43,141 bases of DNA, taken from JBPCRW01 sp050996405. GTDB lineage: Bacteria > Acidobacteriota > Blastocatellia > Pyrinomonadales > Pyrinomonadaceae. A program made the position numbers and the translations under genes. Numbering within the stretch: the first letter of the stretch is position 1; the number at the start of each line of letters is the position of its first letter. Below are positions 17,601 through 26,188 of this stretch, in pieces. The notes beneath the pieces are model-generated. The model saw nothing but the letters and a program-made list of their open reading frames with translations. It searched no databases and was not told the origin of the DNA. The stretch lies in the NCBI GenBank assembly GCA_050996405.1, contig JBPCRW010000235.1, positions 1 through 43,141 of the forward strand, given 5' to 3'.

Positions 17601-20600
17601 TCGTCCGAGTAAATCAAATGACCGGCGAGACGCTGGAAAAGATTGGCTTCGTCCGTCGTGATGCCGAGATGCCGCAGTTCGACCTGCGAGCGCGTCCAGG
17701 CAAGTTTCTCGGCGCGTTCAAAGGCTTGCGCCTCGCGGTATTTGTCCGATAGCACAAGCGTTTTTTCGCGCGAGTCGGCAACGATGGTCGTAAAAACCAG
17801 TATTGCCGATTTGCCCGGCGGAACAAGAACGCGAACGCGCAAGCTGAAAATCGGGTCGAGTGTCGCGCCGACAGTTCCCGTCAGCGGCTGGTCGGAAGTT
17901 ACCGCCGCAGGATTTTGCGCGGTTCGATTGCGACCGAGAAACGCAGCGCGGTCGGTTTCAAAACCGATTTCGCCAACCGTTCTGCCTTCGACGGCAACCG
18001 TCTGCGCGCCCCAAATTTCCTCGTCTTCGACGGAACGCTTGCGGCGGCGGGCAAGCAGAGTTTGCTGAGCGGCGACGTATTCGGTTTCGACAAACATATT
18101 GCTGAATGCCGGATGCGCTTCGTCGGCGGCTTGTTCGTTGAGAACGATTTCCGCGTAGCCTGTAATTTCGATTTCGCGCGTCCGGCTCGATTCGTTTGTT
18201 ATCGTCACACGGCGCAGTTCTGCGTCGTCTTCGGTGGAGACGATAATTTCCGCGCGCGTCGAAATTCCCGCATCACGCCGCCGGAACTCGGCTTTGCTTT
18301 CGGTGAAAACCACTTCGTAATACTGCGGCTCGCGCAAAGTCGGCTGAACGCCGCTCGACCAGATTGCGCCGCTTCGCACGTCGCGCAGGTAGAAAAATTC
18401 TCCCCAGTTGTCGCGCACCGTATCTTCGCGCCAGCGCGTGACGGCGCGTTTTCCAACCCGCGAAAATCCGCTTCCGGCGGTGGTCAGCATTACCGTGTAA
18501 TTGCCGTTGGAAAGCAGACAAATCTGCGGCGCGGCTTGATTTGCCGACGTATAGCGGCGCGGGCGCGGCGCGACCAGCGCGCGGGTGCGGCGGCGACCCG
18601 ACAAAACATCCGTCGCGCGCGGACGCTCGACCTGTTCGGCGAGACGCGGAACTCTCTCCTGAAGCAGCAGGTCGGCGGATTCTATCATCGGCTCACGATG
18701 AAAACGCTTCTGCATCACGCCGTCGCGCAGAAAATTGTCCAGCGCGACGAGAATCATTCCCTGATGATGTGACATATAGGCTTCGATGCGGGCGCGGGTT
18801 TGTCCGGGCGGAAGCCGGTTTTTTGTGTAATCCACCGATTCAAAAAAACCGTAGCGGGCAAACATTCCTTCGTTTGCCAGACGACGCAGATTCGCTGTCG
18901 CTTCCCGCGGCGCGAGGCTGAGCGCGAGTGCCGTCGCATACGGCGCGACCACGAGGTCTTCCGCCAATCCGCGCTTTAAACCTAAACCTGGAACGCCGAA
19001 TGGCGCGTATTGATAATTAAGCTGCAAATCGCGGGCGTTATACGCCGATTCGGAAACGCCCCACGCGACATTGTTTTGCTCGCCGTATTCGATTTGCCGC
19101 CCGACAACGGCGTGATAAGTTTCGTCGAGCAGCGTATTTTCGTAATTCCGCATCACGAGCAACGGCATCAGATACTCGAACATCGTGCCTGACCACGAGA
19201 CGAGCGCGCGGCTGCCGTCGGCGGCAACCAGCCCGCGCCCAAGCCGAAACCAATGTTCCTGCTCGACATCGCCCGAAGCGATTGCGATATAACTTGCCAG
19301 ACGCGCTTCCGAAGCGAGAAGGTCATAAAAGGAATTATCGCGCGTGTCTTCGGTCGGGCGATAGCCGATGGTCAAAACCTTTCGCTCATCGTCGTAGAGA
19401 AAAGCGAAATTCATATCGTCGGCGAGGCGGCGGCAAAAGCGCGCGATGCTTTCCACCCGCGCCCGAAAATTTTGCCGCGCCGTTTTCGATTGTCGATTTG
19501 CGGCATTTGCGGAATCCGGCGGCATCAGCATCTGCAAATCGCGGCTGTAATTTTTTGCCAGATTGACGAGCGATGTCGTCCAGAACATCAATTCGGAAAA
19601 TTCTGCCCGCGTTTCCGAAAATGGAGTTAAAATTTCTGTTATCGCTCCGCCTTTTTCGATTAAAGTTTCAAAAAGCGTCCGCCATTCGTCCCGATTTTGC
19701 GGTTCAGTTCCGCGCAGCGCGTTTTCGCAGTCTTCGACGGCGGTTTTGATTTCCTTCAATCCGGCAAAATCCGGCAGACCGATTTTTTCTATTTGACTGA
19801 CTTCATTTTTGATGAATGCGAGCGCGTCAAAAAAACCCTGTCGCACGCGCGCGTCGAACAGCGGCGCGGCGGCAAGTTCCCGACAACCTTCGGCGACGGC
19901 AATCAGATGTCCCGCCAGATTGCCGCTGTCAACGGTCGAAACGTATCGCGGCACAAGCGGCTCAAGCGTGTGCGTGTCATACCAGTTTAAAAAATGTCCT
20001 TCGCAACGCTGCAATCGCTCCAGCGTCATGCAGGTCAACTCGATGCGCTCGATGGTTTCGAGCGTTCCCACAAACCCGAAATCACGCGCCGCGAGCGTCG
20101 AAAGCAATAGCAGACCGATATTGGTCGGCGACGTGCGATGCGCGACGACATCGACGGGGTCTTGCTGAAAATTATCGGGCGGCAGCCAATGCTCGCTTTC
20201 GCCGACAAAGGTTTCAAAATATCGCCACGTGCGCCGCGCCGCCAGCCGCAGCAATTCAATATCATTTTCGCTAAGCTCGCTTTTTTCCCTTCTTTTAATT
20301 CTCGGCAGACTCAAGCGAAACGCGATAAAAGGCGCGAACGTCCATAAAATTAGAAACGGCGCGGCGATAATCAAACTTTTCGGATGAAGAACGCCGACCA
20401 GCGCGAAAATGACGAGCGCGATCGCGGGCGAAGCCGCCATAAAATAAAGATAGCCGCTTAAATCTCGTCGGCTCATCCGGTCGCTCTGCGCCGCCGTCAT
20501 CCATTCAAGCAGGCGTTTTCCCGAAATGAATTTTCGATAAACGGTTCGTAAAATCGCGTCGGTCACGAGCGCGGCTTCGTGCGCCAGAAACGCGAGACGA

Positions 20601-22576
20601 AAAAACATCTGCGGAACAATCGTTTTCACATCGTTCCAGAGATTTGAAAGCTGTATCAGAAAATTTTTCCACCTGTCGTTTTTCGCCGCCGGAAGCGAAG
20701 TCGAAGCCAGATGCAGGTAGAGCGGCGCGGTCAAAATAACAAGGGCGAAAATCGTCGCGGCAAACGGCGGAATAATAGCAAACGTCCACGCGAAAATAAG
20801 CCACAACAAAAGCGTCGGCGCGACCAGACTGCGGCGCAGATTATCCAGAATTTTCCAACGCGCAATCAGCGGCAGGCGATTTCGCACGATTCGTCCTTCG
20901 GCGTTCGGCACAAACGGCAGCAGCCAGCGCGCAATCTGCCAATCGCCGCGTGTCCAGCGATGCTGGCGGCGAGAATAGGATTCGTAATTTGTCGGATAAT
21001 CGTCATAGAGCGCGATGTCCGTCAGCAAGGCGACGCGGGCGTAGAGACCTTCAAAAAGGTCGTGACTTAACAATTTATTTTCGGGAATCCGTTTATCGAG
21101 CGCGGCTTCAAAAGCATCCACATCATACAAACCTTTGCCGACATAATTGCCTTCTTCAAACAAATCCTGATAAACGTCCGAAACGGCGGTCGTGTATGGG
21201 TCAAAACCACGGCTTGACGAAAAAATCCGCGCGAACGGCGAACGCATGGCACTCGTCAGACTGATTTCAATGCGCGGCTGCAGGACGGCATAACCCTGCG
21301 TCACGCGCCCGACGCTTTTCTCGAAAATCGGACGATTTAATGGATGCTCGATTGTTCCGACGAGTTTTCGCGCCGTGTCGCGCGGCATCTGCGTATCGGC
21401 ATCCAAGGTTATGACATAGCGAATTGTTTTGAGAAACTCGAAATTAACCGTTTCGGACGCGGCAAAACTCGTCTCGGTTTCGCCGCGCAAAAGCTGATTA
21501 AATTCGTGCAGATTCCCGCGTTTGCGTTCCGTGCAAATCCATTTGTCCGCGCCCGCGTTCCACTCACGCCGCCGCGTAAAAAAAAGAAAACGCGGCTTTG
21601 CTTTGGTCGCCTTATATTTTCGATTGAGTTCGGAAATCTTTTGCCGCGCCGCCGCCCGCAATTCCGCGTCCGTCGCCATAACTTCGCCGTCCGCGTCCTT
21701 CAAATCGCCGAGCAGAGCAAAAAAAAGTTCCTTGTCACGATTGGCAAGATAATAAACTTCCAGATTTTCGCAGAGTGCTTCAATTGTCGTTTTATCAGTC
21801 AATAAAGTCGGAATGACGACGACGGTTCGCGCCTCTTTCGGAATGCCGCTTTTCAAATCCATCTTCGGCAAAAGACGCGGTTTGAAAATGCCGTTGATCA
21901 TCCGATTGACAAAAGTTACCGCCAGTTCGCTGGTCGGAATAATTGCCAGCAGCGCGGTAAAAAATAATGCTAAAACGGAAACGTTCGGCGTTTTCAGGGC
22001 GGCAAAAATATTGACGGCAAGAAAAATTATTGTCAGCGCGGCGAGCGTCGTCAAATAAAAAGCAGTCGGACGGCGATGCAGGAGACGTTCGACGCGCTCC
22101 GTCGGCTTGAGCGGATAATTAAACGAGCGTTCGAGTTCAGCCAAACCTTTATCGGTATCGAGAAAATAGCCGACGTGCCTTTTGCGTTCGTCCGCCTGCT
22201 TTGCGGAAAATTCGACGGCGCGGCGCGCAACCGTAATTTCATTCGCAGACGCGCGTTTGGCGATGCGTTCAATGTGATGGCGATAATAGTCGCGGGTGGC
22301 AAAATCCATTCCGCTATACGCCTTTGCCGGGTCTTCGCGCAGAACGCGGTCAACCTCGCTGACGCGCTCGAAAAAATCGTGCCAGTCGAGCGTCGAAAGC
22401 AGGCGCATACTCGTAATTATGTTGGAGACGGAAACCTGCGCGGCGGCTTGGCGATTGTATTCGAGATGCGCGAGATGTTCGAGCGTTTGACCTTCGGGGC
22501 GCAGGCGGTTTTCCAATTTTTCGAGCGCGTAGCCGATAAACTCGTCGCCGCCGCGCAGTCGTGCGGCAAGCTGCAC
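14645..22576 (-). CDS. Cyclic beta-1,2-glucan synthase homologue, main fragment downstream of an in-frame stop
   Basis: 2,643 residues of an NdvB/Cgs-type synthase, the membrane protein that initiates, elongates and cyclises beta-1,2-glucan from UDP-glucose. Hydrophobic helices lie at about 170-195 and 199-228. A GT84 glycosyltransferase domain spans about 250-560 with DADTQ at 392-396 and RRQHRW at 536-541. More membrane helices follow, then a glycoamylase-like domain (LPPDNFQQDPVDVVAHRTSP; YMSHHQGM), two sugar-binding repeats, and a C-terminal GH94 phosphorylase-like domain (SSGAFGFRDQLQDAMALVY; GAGDWSDGLNRVG). This frame begins at a GTG at 22576, but coding clearly continues in the same frame up to a TGA at 22763-22765, beyond which lies the missing N-terminus. 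It may be a pseudogene, a read-through gene or a sequencing error. The symbol is withheld because the gene is interrupted. Confidence 0.9.
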   Translation of the reverse strand: MQLAARLRGGDEFIGYALEKLENRLRPEGQTLEHLAHLEYNRQAAAQVSVSNIITSMRLLSTLDWHDFFERVSEVDRVLREDPAKAYSGMDFATRDYYRHHIERIAKRASANEITVARRAVEFSAKQADERKRHVGYFLDTDKGLAELERSFNYPLKPTERVERLLHRRPTAFYLTTLAALTIIFLAVNIFAALKTPNVSVLALFFTALLAIIPTSELAVTFVNRMINGIFKPRLLPKMDLKSGIPKEARTVVVIPTLLTDKTTIEALCENLEVYYLANRDKELFFALLGDLKDADGEVMATDAELRAAARQKISELNRKYKATKAKPRFLFFTRRREWNAGADKWICTERKRGNLHEFNQLLRGETETSFAASETVNFEFLKTIRYVITLDADTQMPRDTARKLVGTIEHPLNRPIFEKSVGRVTQGYAVLQPRIEISLTSAMRSPFARIFSSSRGFDPYTTAVSDVYQDLFEEGNYVGKGLYDVDAFEAALDKRIPENKLLSHDLFEGLYARVALLTDIALYDDYPTNYESYSRRQHRWTRGDWQIARWLLPFVPNAEGRIVRNRLPLIARWKILDNLRRSLVAPTLLLWLIFAWTFAIIPPFAATIFALVILTAPLYLHLASTSLPAAKNDRWKNFLIQLSNLWNDVKTIVPQMFFRLAFLAHEAALVTDAILRTVYRKFISGKRLLEWMTAAQSDRMSRRDLSGYLYFMAASPAIALVIFALVGVLHPKSLIIAAPFLILWTFAPFIAFRLSLPRIKRREKSELSENDIELLRLAARRTWRYFETFVGESEHWLPPDNFQQDPVDVVAHRTSPTNIGLLLLSTLAARDFGFVGTLETIERIELTCMTLERLQRCEGHFLNWYDTHTLEPLVPRYVSTVDSGNLAGHLIAVAEGCRELAAAPLFDARVRQGFFDALAFIKNEVSQIEKIGLPDFAGLKEIKTAVEDCENALRGTEPQNRDEWRTLFETLIEKGGAITEILTPFSETRAEFSELMFWTTSLVNLAKNYSRDLQMLMPPDSANAANRQSKTARQNFRARVESIARFCRRLADDMNFAFLYDDERKVLTIGYRPTEDTRDNSFYDLLASEARLASYIAIASGDVEQEHWFRLGRGLVAADGSRALVSWSGTMFEYLMPLLVMRNYENTLLDETYHAVVGRQIEYGEQNNVAWGVSESAYNARDLQLNYQYAPFGVPGLGLKRGLAEDLVVAPYATALALSLAPREATANLRRLANEGMFARYGFFESVDYTKNRLPPGQTRARIEAYMSHHQGMILVALDNFLRDGVMQKRFHREPMIESADLLLQERVPRLAEQVERPRATDVLSGRRRTRALVAPRPRRYTSANQAAPQICLLSNGNYTVMLTTAGSGFSRVGKRAVTRWREDTVRDNWGEFFYLRDVRSGAIWSSGVQPTLREPQYYEVVFTESKAEFRRRDAGISTRAEIIVSTEDDAELRRVTITNESSRTREIEITGYAEIVLNEQAADEAHPAFSNMFVETEYVAAQQTLLARRRKRSVEDEEIWGAQTVAVEGRTVGEIGFETDRAAFLGRNRTAQNPAAVTSDQPLTGTVGATLDPIFSLRVRVLVPPGKSAILVFTTIVADSREKTLVLSDKYREAQAFERAEKLAWTRSQVELRHLGITTDEANLFQRLAGHLIYSDETLRPRPRILKLNRGTAQTLWKYGIGGDLPMMIVRVSKGKDARHNIRQILRGHAFLHGKNLLFDLLILNDQPTSYEQSFNEDLQAMIRSDGMQTRMDTPGGIYLRRADMMTEADRITLHTAARVTFVTERGTLEEELTRQITKPELPPLFIPQKSSRVYEETPAPAPELKFANEFGGFVEQGSEYRIKLEGEKSTPAPWTNVIANEKGFGFLTTETGMGVTWSNNSHENRLTSWSNDAVSNPPPECIFIRDEETGSFWTPTALPIRENSPYLITHGQGYSIFEHTSHGIAQELLVFAPVDGSVKISRLRLKNLTRRPRSLSATYFAELVLGVNRAQSAPFIITEIDAATGAIIAGNPYNNEFADRAAFVATSAATQTWTCDRREFIGRNGSLARPSAMLRTQLSGARGAGLDPCAALSTDIELEAGETREIIFLLGEENSLENAQGSISRFRQKRIVEEEFSRVREFWNKTLGAVQVKTPDESLNLLMNRWLVYQTLACRFWARTAFYQSSGAFGFRDQLQDAMALVYTRPDLARAHILRAAAHQFKEGDVQHWWHEPSNAGTRTRISDNLLWLVFVTCFYAEKTGDRSVLDEIVPFLDAPVLAEGEMEAYIRPIVSMESASLFEHCVRAIEKSLGVGAHGLPLIGAGDWSDGLNRVGDEGKGESVWLGWFLARTLEDFSRVCDGRDEPERAKKYRAHAKFLTKNLEKNAWDGNWYLRAFFDDGTPLGSKQNDECKIDSIAQSWSVISGKGKKDRVQQAMRSVDEWLIKPDEKLVLLLTPPFDKTTLEPGYIKGYPPGIRENGGQYTHAAAWAVIAFMLLDDGDKAGELFALLNPINHTLNGDELDRYKTEPYAIAADVYSNPQHLGRGGWTWYTGAAGWIYRAALEYLLGFKKQGESLSFEPCIPRDWKDFEITYRYKSTTYYIKVENPHGVCSSAASVEADGRRLSSNRIKLVDDGVPHNIRVVLGAPQVKEVPREVLQMKEL

Positions 22577-22762
22577 GAGAAAAGTTTGCGAAAATTTTTC
22601 GGTCAGTCGTCCGCCGTCAAAATTTTCGGCGAGCAGTTCAAAGGTTTTACCGGAAAATTCTTTGCCTGTGTATCGGGCTAGTTCGTCGGCTAATTCGTCG
22701 GCGGTATTGCGGTCGCGGCGAGCCTGATAAATTCTGTCGGCGAAGCGGCGCAGATTCTCAAT

Positions 22763-22765
22763 TCA
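22763..22765 (-). other. In-frame TGA interrupting the glucan synthase gene
   Basis: Reading frame, codon use and family similarity all continue through this codon (GCG TGA ATT GAG on the minus strand). Other genes here end in TGA (for example LysR at 1573 and moaD at 36048), so the code is standard and this is a true stop as written. Confidence 0.85.
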
Positions 22766-23305
22766 CGCCAGCCGCAGAGAAATAGGAAACGCCCAGATTT
22801 CGCCGATGGTGAGCGGCGCGCTCTTTTGATAGGCTTCGAGAAACGCTTCGAGCGTTGCCGGTTCAAGCCGGTTATCGGTATGCGCGGCAAACTCGAAAGC
22901 AAGCTCGTAAATGCGCGGAAAGTTTTTAAACGCTCCGGTTTCAAGTTTTGGAAGCTCGCGGTAAAATTTGCGCGGCAAATCCTGCTCGACTTCGCGCAAC
23001 TGCTCCTCGACGATATGAAAATTATCGACCAGCCATTCGGCAGCGGGTGTCAGCGGTTCATCGCGCACTGCCTCGCTCAAAGCGCGATAAATTTTAATCA
23101 ACTCGTTTTTATTATCTTCGAGCCGCGTCAGCAAATCGAATCCGCGTTTTTTACGGTCGGCAACGCGGTGCGTCGCGGCAAGTTCCGCCGCCCGCGCCTG
23201 CAAACGCTCAAGGCTGAAGACTTCCTCGCGCGTCGGCGATTCGTCTTCAGCCGTCAAATTTTGATGAATTGTATCGTCCGCGCCGAATTTCAGAAAATCA
23301 AACAT
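22763..23305 (-). pseudogene. N-terminal fragment of the cyclic beta-1,2-glucan synthase gene
   Basis: 180 residues that match the cytoplasmic start of NdvB-type synthases: LTPAAEWLVDNFHIVEEQLR, then LPRKFYRELPKL, AAHTDNRLEP and LTIGEIWAFPISLRLA. The reading ends at TGA (22765-22763). In frame, 62 further sense codons (IENLRRFADRIYQARRDRNT and onwards) connect it to the main fragment at 22576. Homologues normally read LRLALIENLRR, so TGA stands where a Leu TTA would be: a single T-to-G change explains the break. With the stop repaired, the gene would span 14645-23305 and encode 2,886 residues. It starts 3 nt after the stress protein gene ends, so the two are co-transcribed. Confidence 0.85.
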
Positions 23306-23308
23306 TAT

Positions 23309-24205
23309 TTATTTCTTCCGCACAATCTCGACCGTGCAGTGAGCGCGGGCGACAATTGCCGTCGAAACGCTGCCGAGCAAGAGATTTTCGTAAAAATTTT
23401 CGAGGTCGTTCGCGCCGAGAAAAATACAGTCCGCGCCCCATTCTTCCGCCGCCGACACGAGAATTTGTTTCGGGTCGCCTTCTTCAATCAGTTCGGTGAC
23501 GGTCAGTTCGGCGCGTTCCAGTATTTTGCGCGCAGTTTCGACACGCTCGCGCATCCATTCGGAATTTTTCTCGACAGCGTCACGCGCGACAATCAGACGA
23601 ACTTCGCTGCCCATAATCCACATCCGCCGCGCTATTTCTTCAACCGCCGCTTCCGCTCCGCGCGTTCCGTCCAAACCGACTAAAAGACGGCTCGGCGCGC
23701 CGTTTTTCCAAGCCTGACCGCGCACTACGCGAACCGAACATTCGGCTTCGTTGGAGATTTTCTGCGAAACCGAACCAAGTGCCGACCGTTTGATTTCCGT
23801 GTGTCCGTGCGACCCCGCAATGATGAGATTAGCGTTCCATTCTCTGGCTTGGCGGATGACTTCGCGCGCGGGCGAACCTTGCAGATTCAAAGTTTCTATC
23901 TTCCATTCGGGAAAATGAGAACTCAAGCGTTCGGACGCTCTCTCCAGTTTCTCCGAATATTTATCTTCGGCTTTCGCTTCCGGTTCTACTTTGCCGAGTG
24001 CCGGTTTCGCGGCAGCCGAAGTTGACGAAACGGATGTCTCCCCGACAATTTCATAACCTGCGGGCGACGGCAGCCATCTTTCCTGAATATAAATAATCAG
24101 CGCGTCGGCATCGCGCGGCAGTCCCGCTCGCGGCAAATCGTCGAGCGCGTCGTCGGCGCAGGTCGAACCATCATACGCTACCAGAATTTTTACTCGTTCA
24201 TTCAT
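23309..24205 (-). CDS. Tandem-domain universal stress protein
   Basis: A 298-residue protein of two UspA domains. Domain 1 (residues about 5-148) has the ATP-binding pattern GSHGHTEIKRSALGSVSQ. Domain 2 (about 157-296) has a looser one, GANDLENFYENLLLGSVST, where the second glycine pattern is altered, so nucleotide binding there is uncertain. Between strand 1 and the next helix, domain 1 carries a Ser/Ala/Glu-rich insertion of about 30 residues. UspA proteins help cells survive starvation and stress, but the molecular role is often unknown. The ATG follows AGGAAGGG. The gene ends 3 nt before the glucan synthase start, suggesting joint expression under osmotic or envelope stress. Confidence 0.92.
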   Translation of the reverse strand: MNERVKILVAYDGSTCADDALDDLPRAGLPRDADALIIYIQERWLPSPAGYEIVGETSVSSTSAAAKPALGKVEPEAKAEDKYSEKLERASERLSSHFPEWKIETLNLQGSPAREVIRQAREWNANLIIAGSHGHTEIKRSALGSVSQKISNEAECSVRVVRGQAWKNGAPSRLLVGLDGTRGAEAAVEEIARRMWIMGSEVRLIVARDAVEKNSEWMRERVETARKILERAELTVTELIEEGDPKQILVSAAEEWGADCIFLGANDLENFYENLLLGSVSTAIVARAHCTVEIVRKK

Positions 24206-24573
24206 ACTACCCTTCCTCGAACGTTATCTTTGTTCAGAATTATTATTTCAAATATTATCCGCCGCGAAAAGTATTTTTTTATCTCTCAATCACGACAGCC
24301 GATTTTCAACACGCCGTCCGAAATTACTCGCCTGAAATATATGCTTTCATTATACCATTAAAGCGATTCGATGCAGGAAGTATGGCATAAACCGAACGCC
24401 CGATTATTCGGTTAAATAATTCTTTATTCTGTGAAAGTTGACCGAAACTTGTATTTTTTTGGTAGCGGTTTCTGATTCGTTCGCTATTGACCCATTATCT
24501 ATTTTTTGTGCAGGTTTATTGACGGAAAGCATTTCTGAATCGAACATAAATTTTGACCGGCTCAAAACAAAAC
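24206..24573. other. Intergenic region upstream of the stress protein gene
   Basis: An AT-rich region without a gene. It contains the minus-strand promoter candidate at 24349-24357 and a short hairpin near 24391-24415 (AACCGAA facing TTCGGTT). It ends at the terminator of the converging upstream transcription unit. Nothing else stands out. Confidence 0.5.
24349..24357 (-). promoter_or_regulatory. Extended -10 promoter candidate for the stress protein / glucan synthase operon
   Basis: On the minus strand the sequence reads TGGTATAAT, a perfect extended -10 box, about 145 nt upstream of the stress protein ATG. The -35 position is poor (CCTGCA, 17 nt away), as is common with extended -10 promoters. 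Confidence 0.5.
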
Positions 24574-24600
24574 GCCGCGCATTATCTTATCTAGCGCGGC
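24562..24600 (-). terminator. Rho-independent terminator after the PaaK-like gene
   Basis: A GCCGCGC/GCGCGGC stem (24574-24580 with 24594-24600) is followed on the minus strand by a T-rich tract (GTTTTGTTTTG). It lies about 90 nt after the stop of the gene ending at 24689 and marks the end of the large minus-strand cluster. Confidence 0.75.
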
Positions 24601-24688
24601 ATGTTTAATTTACAAAAAAAAAAACGAATTTTATGCGGTTTATACCAAAAACATCGAAATTATTTTGCGAGCGCGCTGATGTTTTTCA

Positions 24689-26107
24689 TCAGGTTTCCGT
24701 GCGGGAAAAACTGCTGCCGTTTGTTTTCGCCGGTTCGCTCTGTTTTGCGGATGATATTTCGGCGTTGGATTTTTTATCGACCGGCGGCGCGTCGAGCGCG
24801 ACTAACCTTTTCAATTTGCGAGCCGTCCGCAAACTCATCCGCGTGACCGGAACAACGCGAAAATCGTAAAGTTTCATCTCCAGATTTTTCCAGAAATCGG
24901 GAAATCTTTCGCGTAAATTTCGCCGCGCGTTTTCGACGACGGTCGACGGCGTATGCCCGTTTTGCGATTCAGTAATCTCGACGCGCAGTTCGACAATATC
25001 AATCAAATTTTCGTGCCATACCCGAACCTGCCATTCGTCGGTCGTATCAGGCACGCCGCGCAGAATCTCGGCGAAAACCCAGGGGCTGACGTTGCCCATT
25101 CCGCAGACAATCATTTCATCGACACGTCCTTTGATTTTGGCGATGCGCCTTGCAAAAAGTCCGCACGGGCAAGGCTCGTCAACCAGCCGCGTGACATCGG
25201 TCGAGCGGTAACGAACCAGCGGCATTACCTCGCGCGTCAAAGTGGTATAAACCAGTTCGCCTTCGCCTTCGGAGTTCGTTTCCGGCGTTTCAAAAAAGAA
25301 GTTGAAATCGTTGCGATGATAGCCGTTTCGTTCGGCGCATTCGACACCGATTGCGCCGAATGATTCGGTCTGCCCGTAGTTGAGATAAACGGGCGCGTTC
25401 CAGATGCGCTGAACTTCTTTTCTGGTTTCTTCGGCGATATTTTCGCCGCCCGCGAACAGAAATTTCATCGCCCAAGTTCCGCGCCGCGCCGCGATTTCCG
25501 ATAGTCGCGCAATCCACGAAGGCTCGCCGAAAATCACGTTCGGTTTATAATGAACGGCGCGTTCGTAAAATTCTTCGGGCGGAATTTTTCCCGCTTCGGC
25601 GTGAAAGCAGCCCAGATACTGAAACGCCGTGCGGACGACCGCCGGAGAAACCCAGAACGAAACGTCGAACGCGCTTAACACGACATCTTCGCGCCGCAAA
25701 CCCAGATTATATAAACCGATGGCACTGGCTCTGCCCATTTCGTTCAGTTCGCGGTTTGAGAAAAAAACCCGTTTCGGTTCGCCCGAAGTCGTTCCCGTAG
25801 TTTCAAAAGCGGTGTCGGCTCGACCGACCACAAACGCTTCCGCCCCGAATTGGCGCAAATCTTCGCCCGTCGTGAAAAAATCGCCCAACTCGGACGGATG
25901 GTTAATTTTATCAATGTTGATTCCGCGTTTTTGAAATTGTTCCGAGTAAAACGCCGACTTTGCTGCCAGTTTCAGCGTGCTGCGAAAACGCATCTTTTGC
26001 AGTTTGACGATGACCGACGGCGGAATTTTCCCGAAAAGCCGAATCGCGTATTTCGGATTCGTCCGCAGGGCGAGTTTTTCAAGTCGTTCGGTTAATTTTG
26101 AAAGCAT
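24689..26107 (-). CDS. PaaK-like adenylate-forming enzyme (phenylacetate-CoA ligase family)
   Basis: A 472-residue ANL-superfamily enzyme of the PaaK type, which activates a carboxylic acid as acyl-AMP and usually transfers it to CoA or a carrier. The P-loop TTGTTSGEPKRVFFS is near residue 105-119, the LNYGQTESFG block follows in the middle, and RYRSTDVTRL and GRVDEMIV come before a small C-terminal domain. A Ser/Lys-rich tail of about 30 residues is extra. There is no phenylacetate operon around it. It is the last gene of the radical SAM/glycosyltransferase cluster, so it probably activates an acid used there. The ATG lies just outside heptamer hairpin H3. Confidence 0.87.
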   Translation of the reverse strand: MLSKLTERLEKLALRTNPKYAIRLFGKIPPSVIVKLQKMRFRSTLKLAAKSAFYSEQFQKRGINIDKINHPSELGDFFTTGEDLRQFGAEAFVVGRADTAFETTGTTSGEPKRVFFSNRELNEMGRASAIGLYNLGLRREDVVLSAFDVSFWVSPAVVRTAFQYLGCFHAEAGKIPPEEFYERAVHYKPNVIFGEPSWIARLSEIAARRGTWAMKFLFAGGENIAEETRKEVQRIWNAPVYLNYGQTESFGAIGVECAERNGYHRNDFNFFFETPETNSEGEGELVYTTLTREVMPLVRYRSTDVTRLVDEPCPCGLFARRIAKIKGRVDEMIVCGMGNVSPWVFAEILRGVPDTTDEWQVRVWHENLIDIVELRVEITESQNGHTPSTVVENARRNLRERFPDFWKNLEMKLYDFRVVPVTRMSLRTARKLKRLVALDAPPVDKKSNAEISSAKQSEPAKTNGSSFSRTET

Positions 26108-26112
26108 ATTTT

Positions 26113-26188
26113 AGGTAATAGGTGATAAGTAACAGGTGACAGGATTTTCCTTGCCCATTACTTATCACTTACTACTTATCACTTATTC
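26113..26188. repeat. Heptamer-built inverted repeat H3 between two cluster genes
   Basis: The left arm (26113-26143) reads as GGTAATA/GGTGATA/AGTAACA/GGTGACA; the right arm (26154-26188) as CATTACT/TATCACT/TACTACT/TATCACT. The arms match in the 7-nt register, and nearly all differences are transitions that would still pair as G-U in one RNA strand. It fills the gap between the aminotransferase stop and the PaaK-like start. Confidence 0.75.

Noticed and set aside
17915..18772. Plus-strand frame of 285 codons inside the glucan synthase gene
   Set aside because: Antisense of a strongly conserved coding region; long shadow frames are common in this genome because of its codon use.
22763..22765. 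TGA read as selenocysteine or tryptophan
   Set aside because: Homologues have leucine here, no selenocysteine hairpin is evident just after, and TGA ends other genes in the window.
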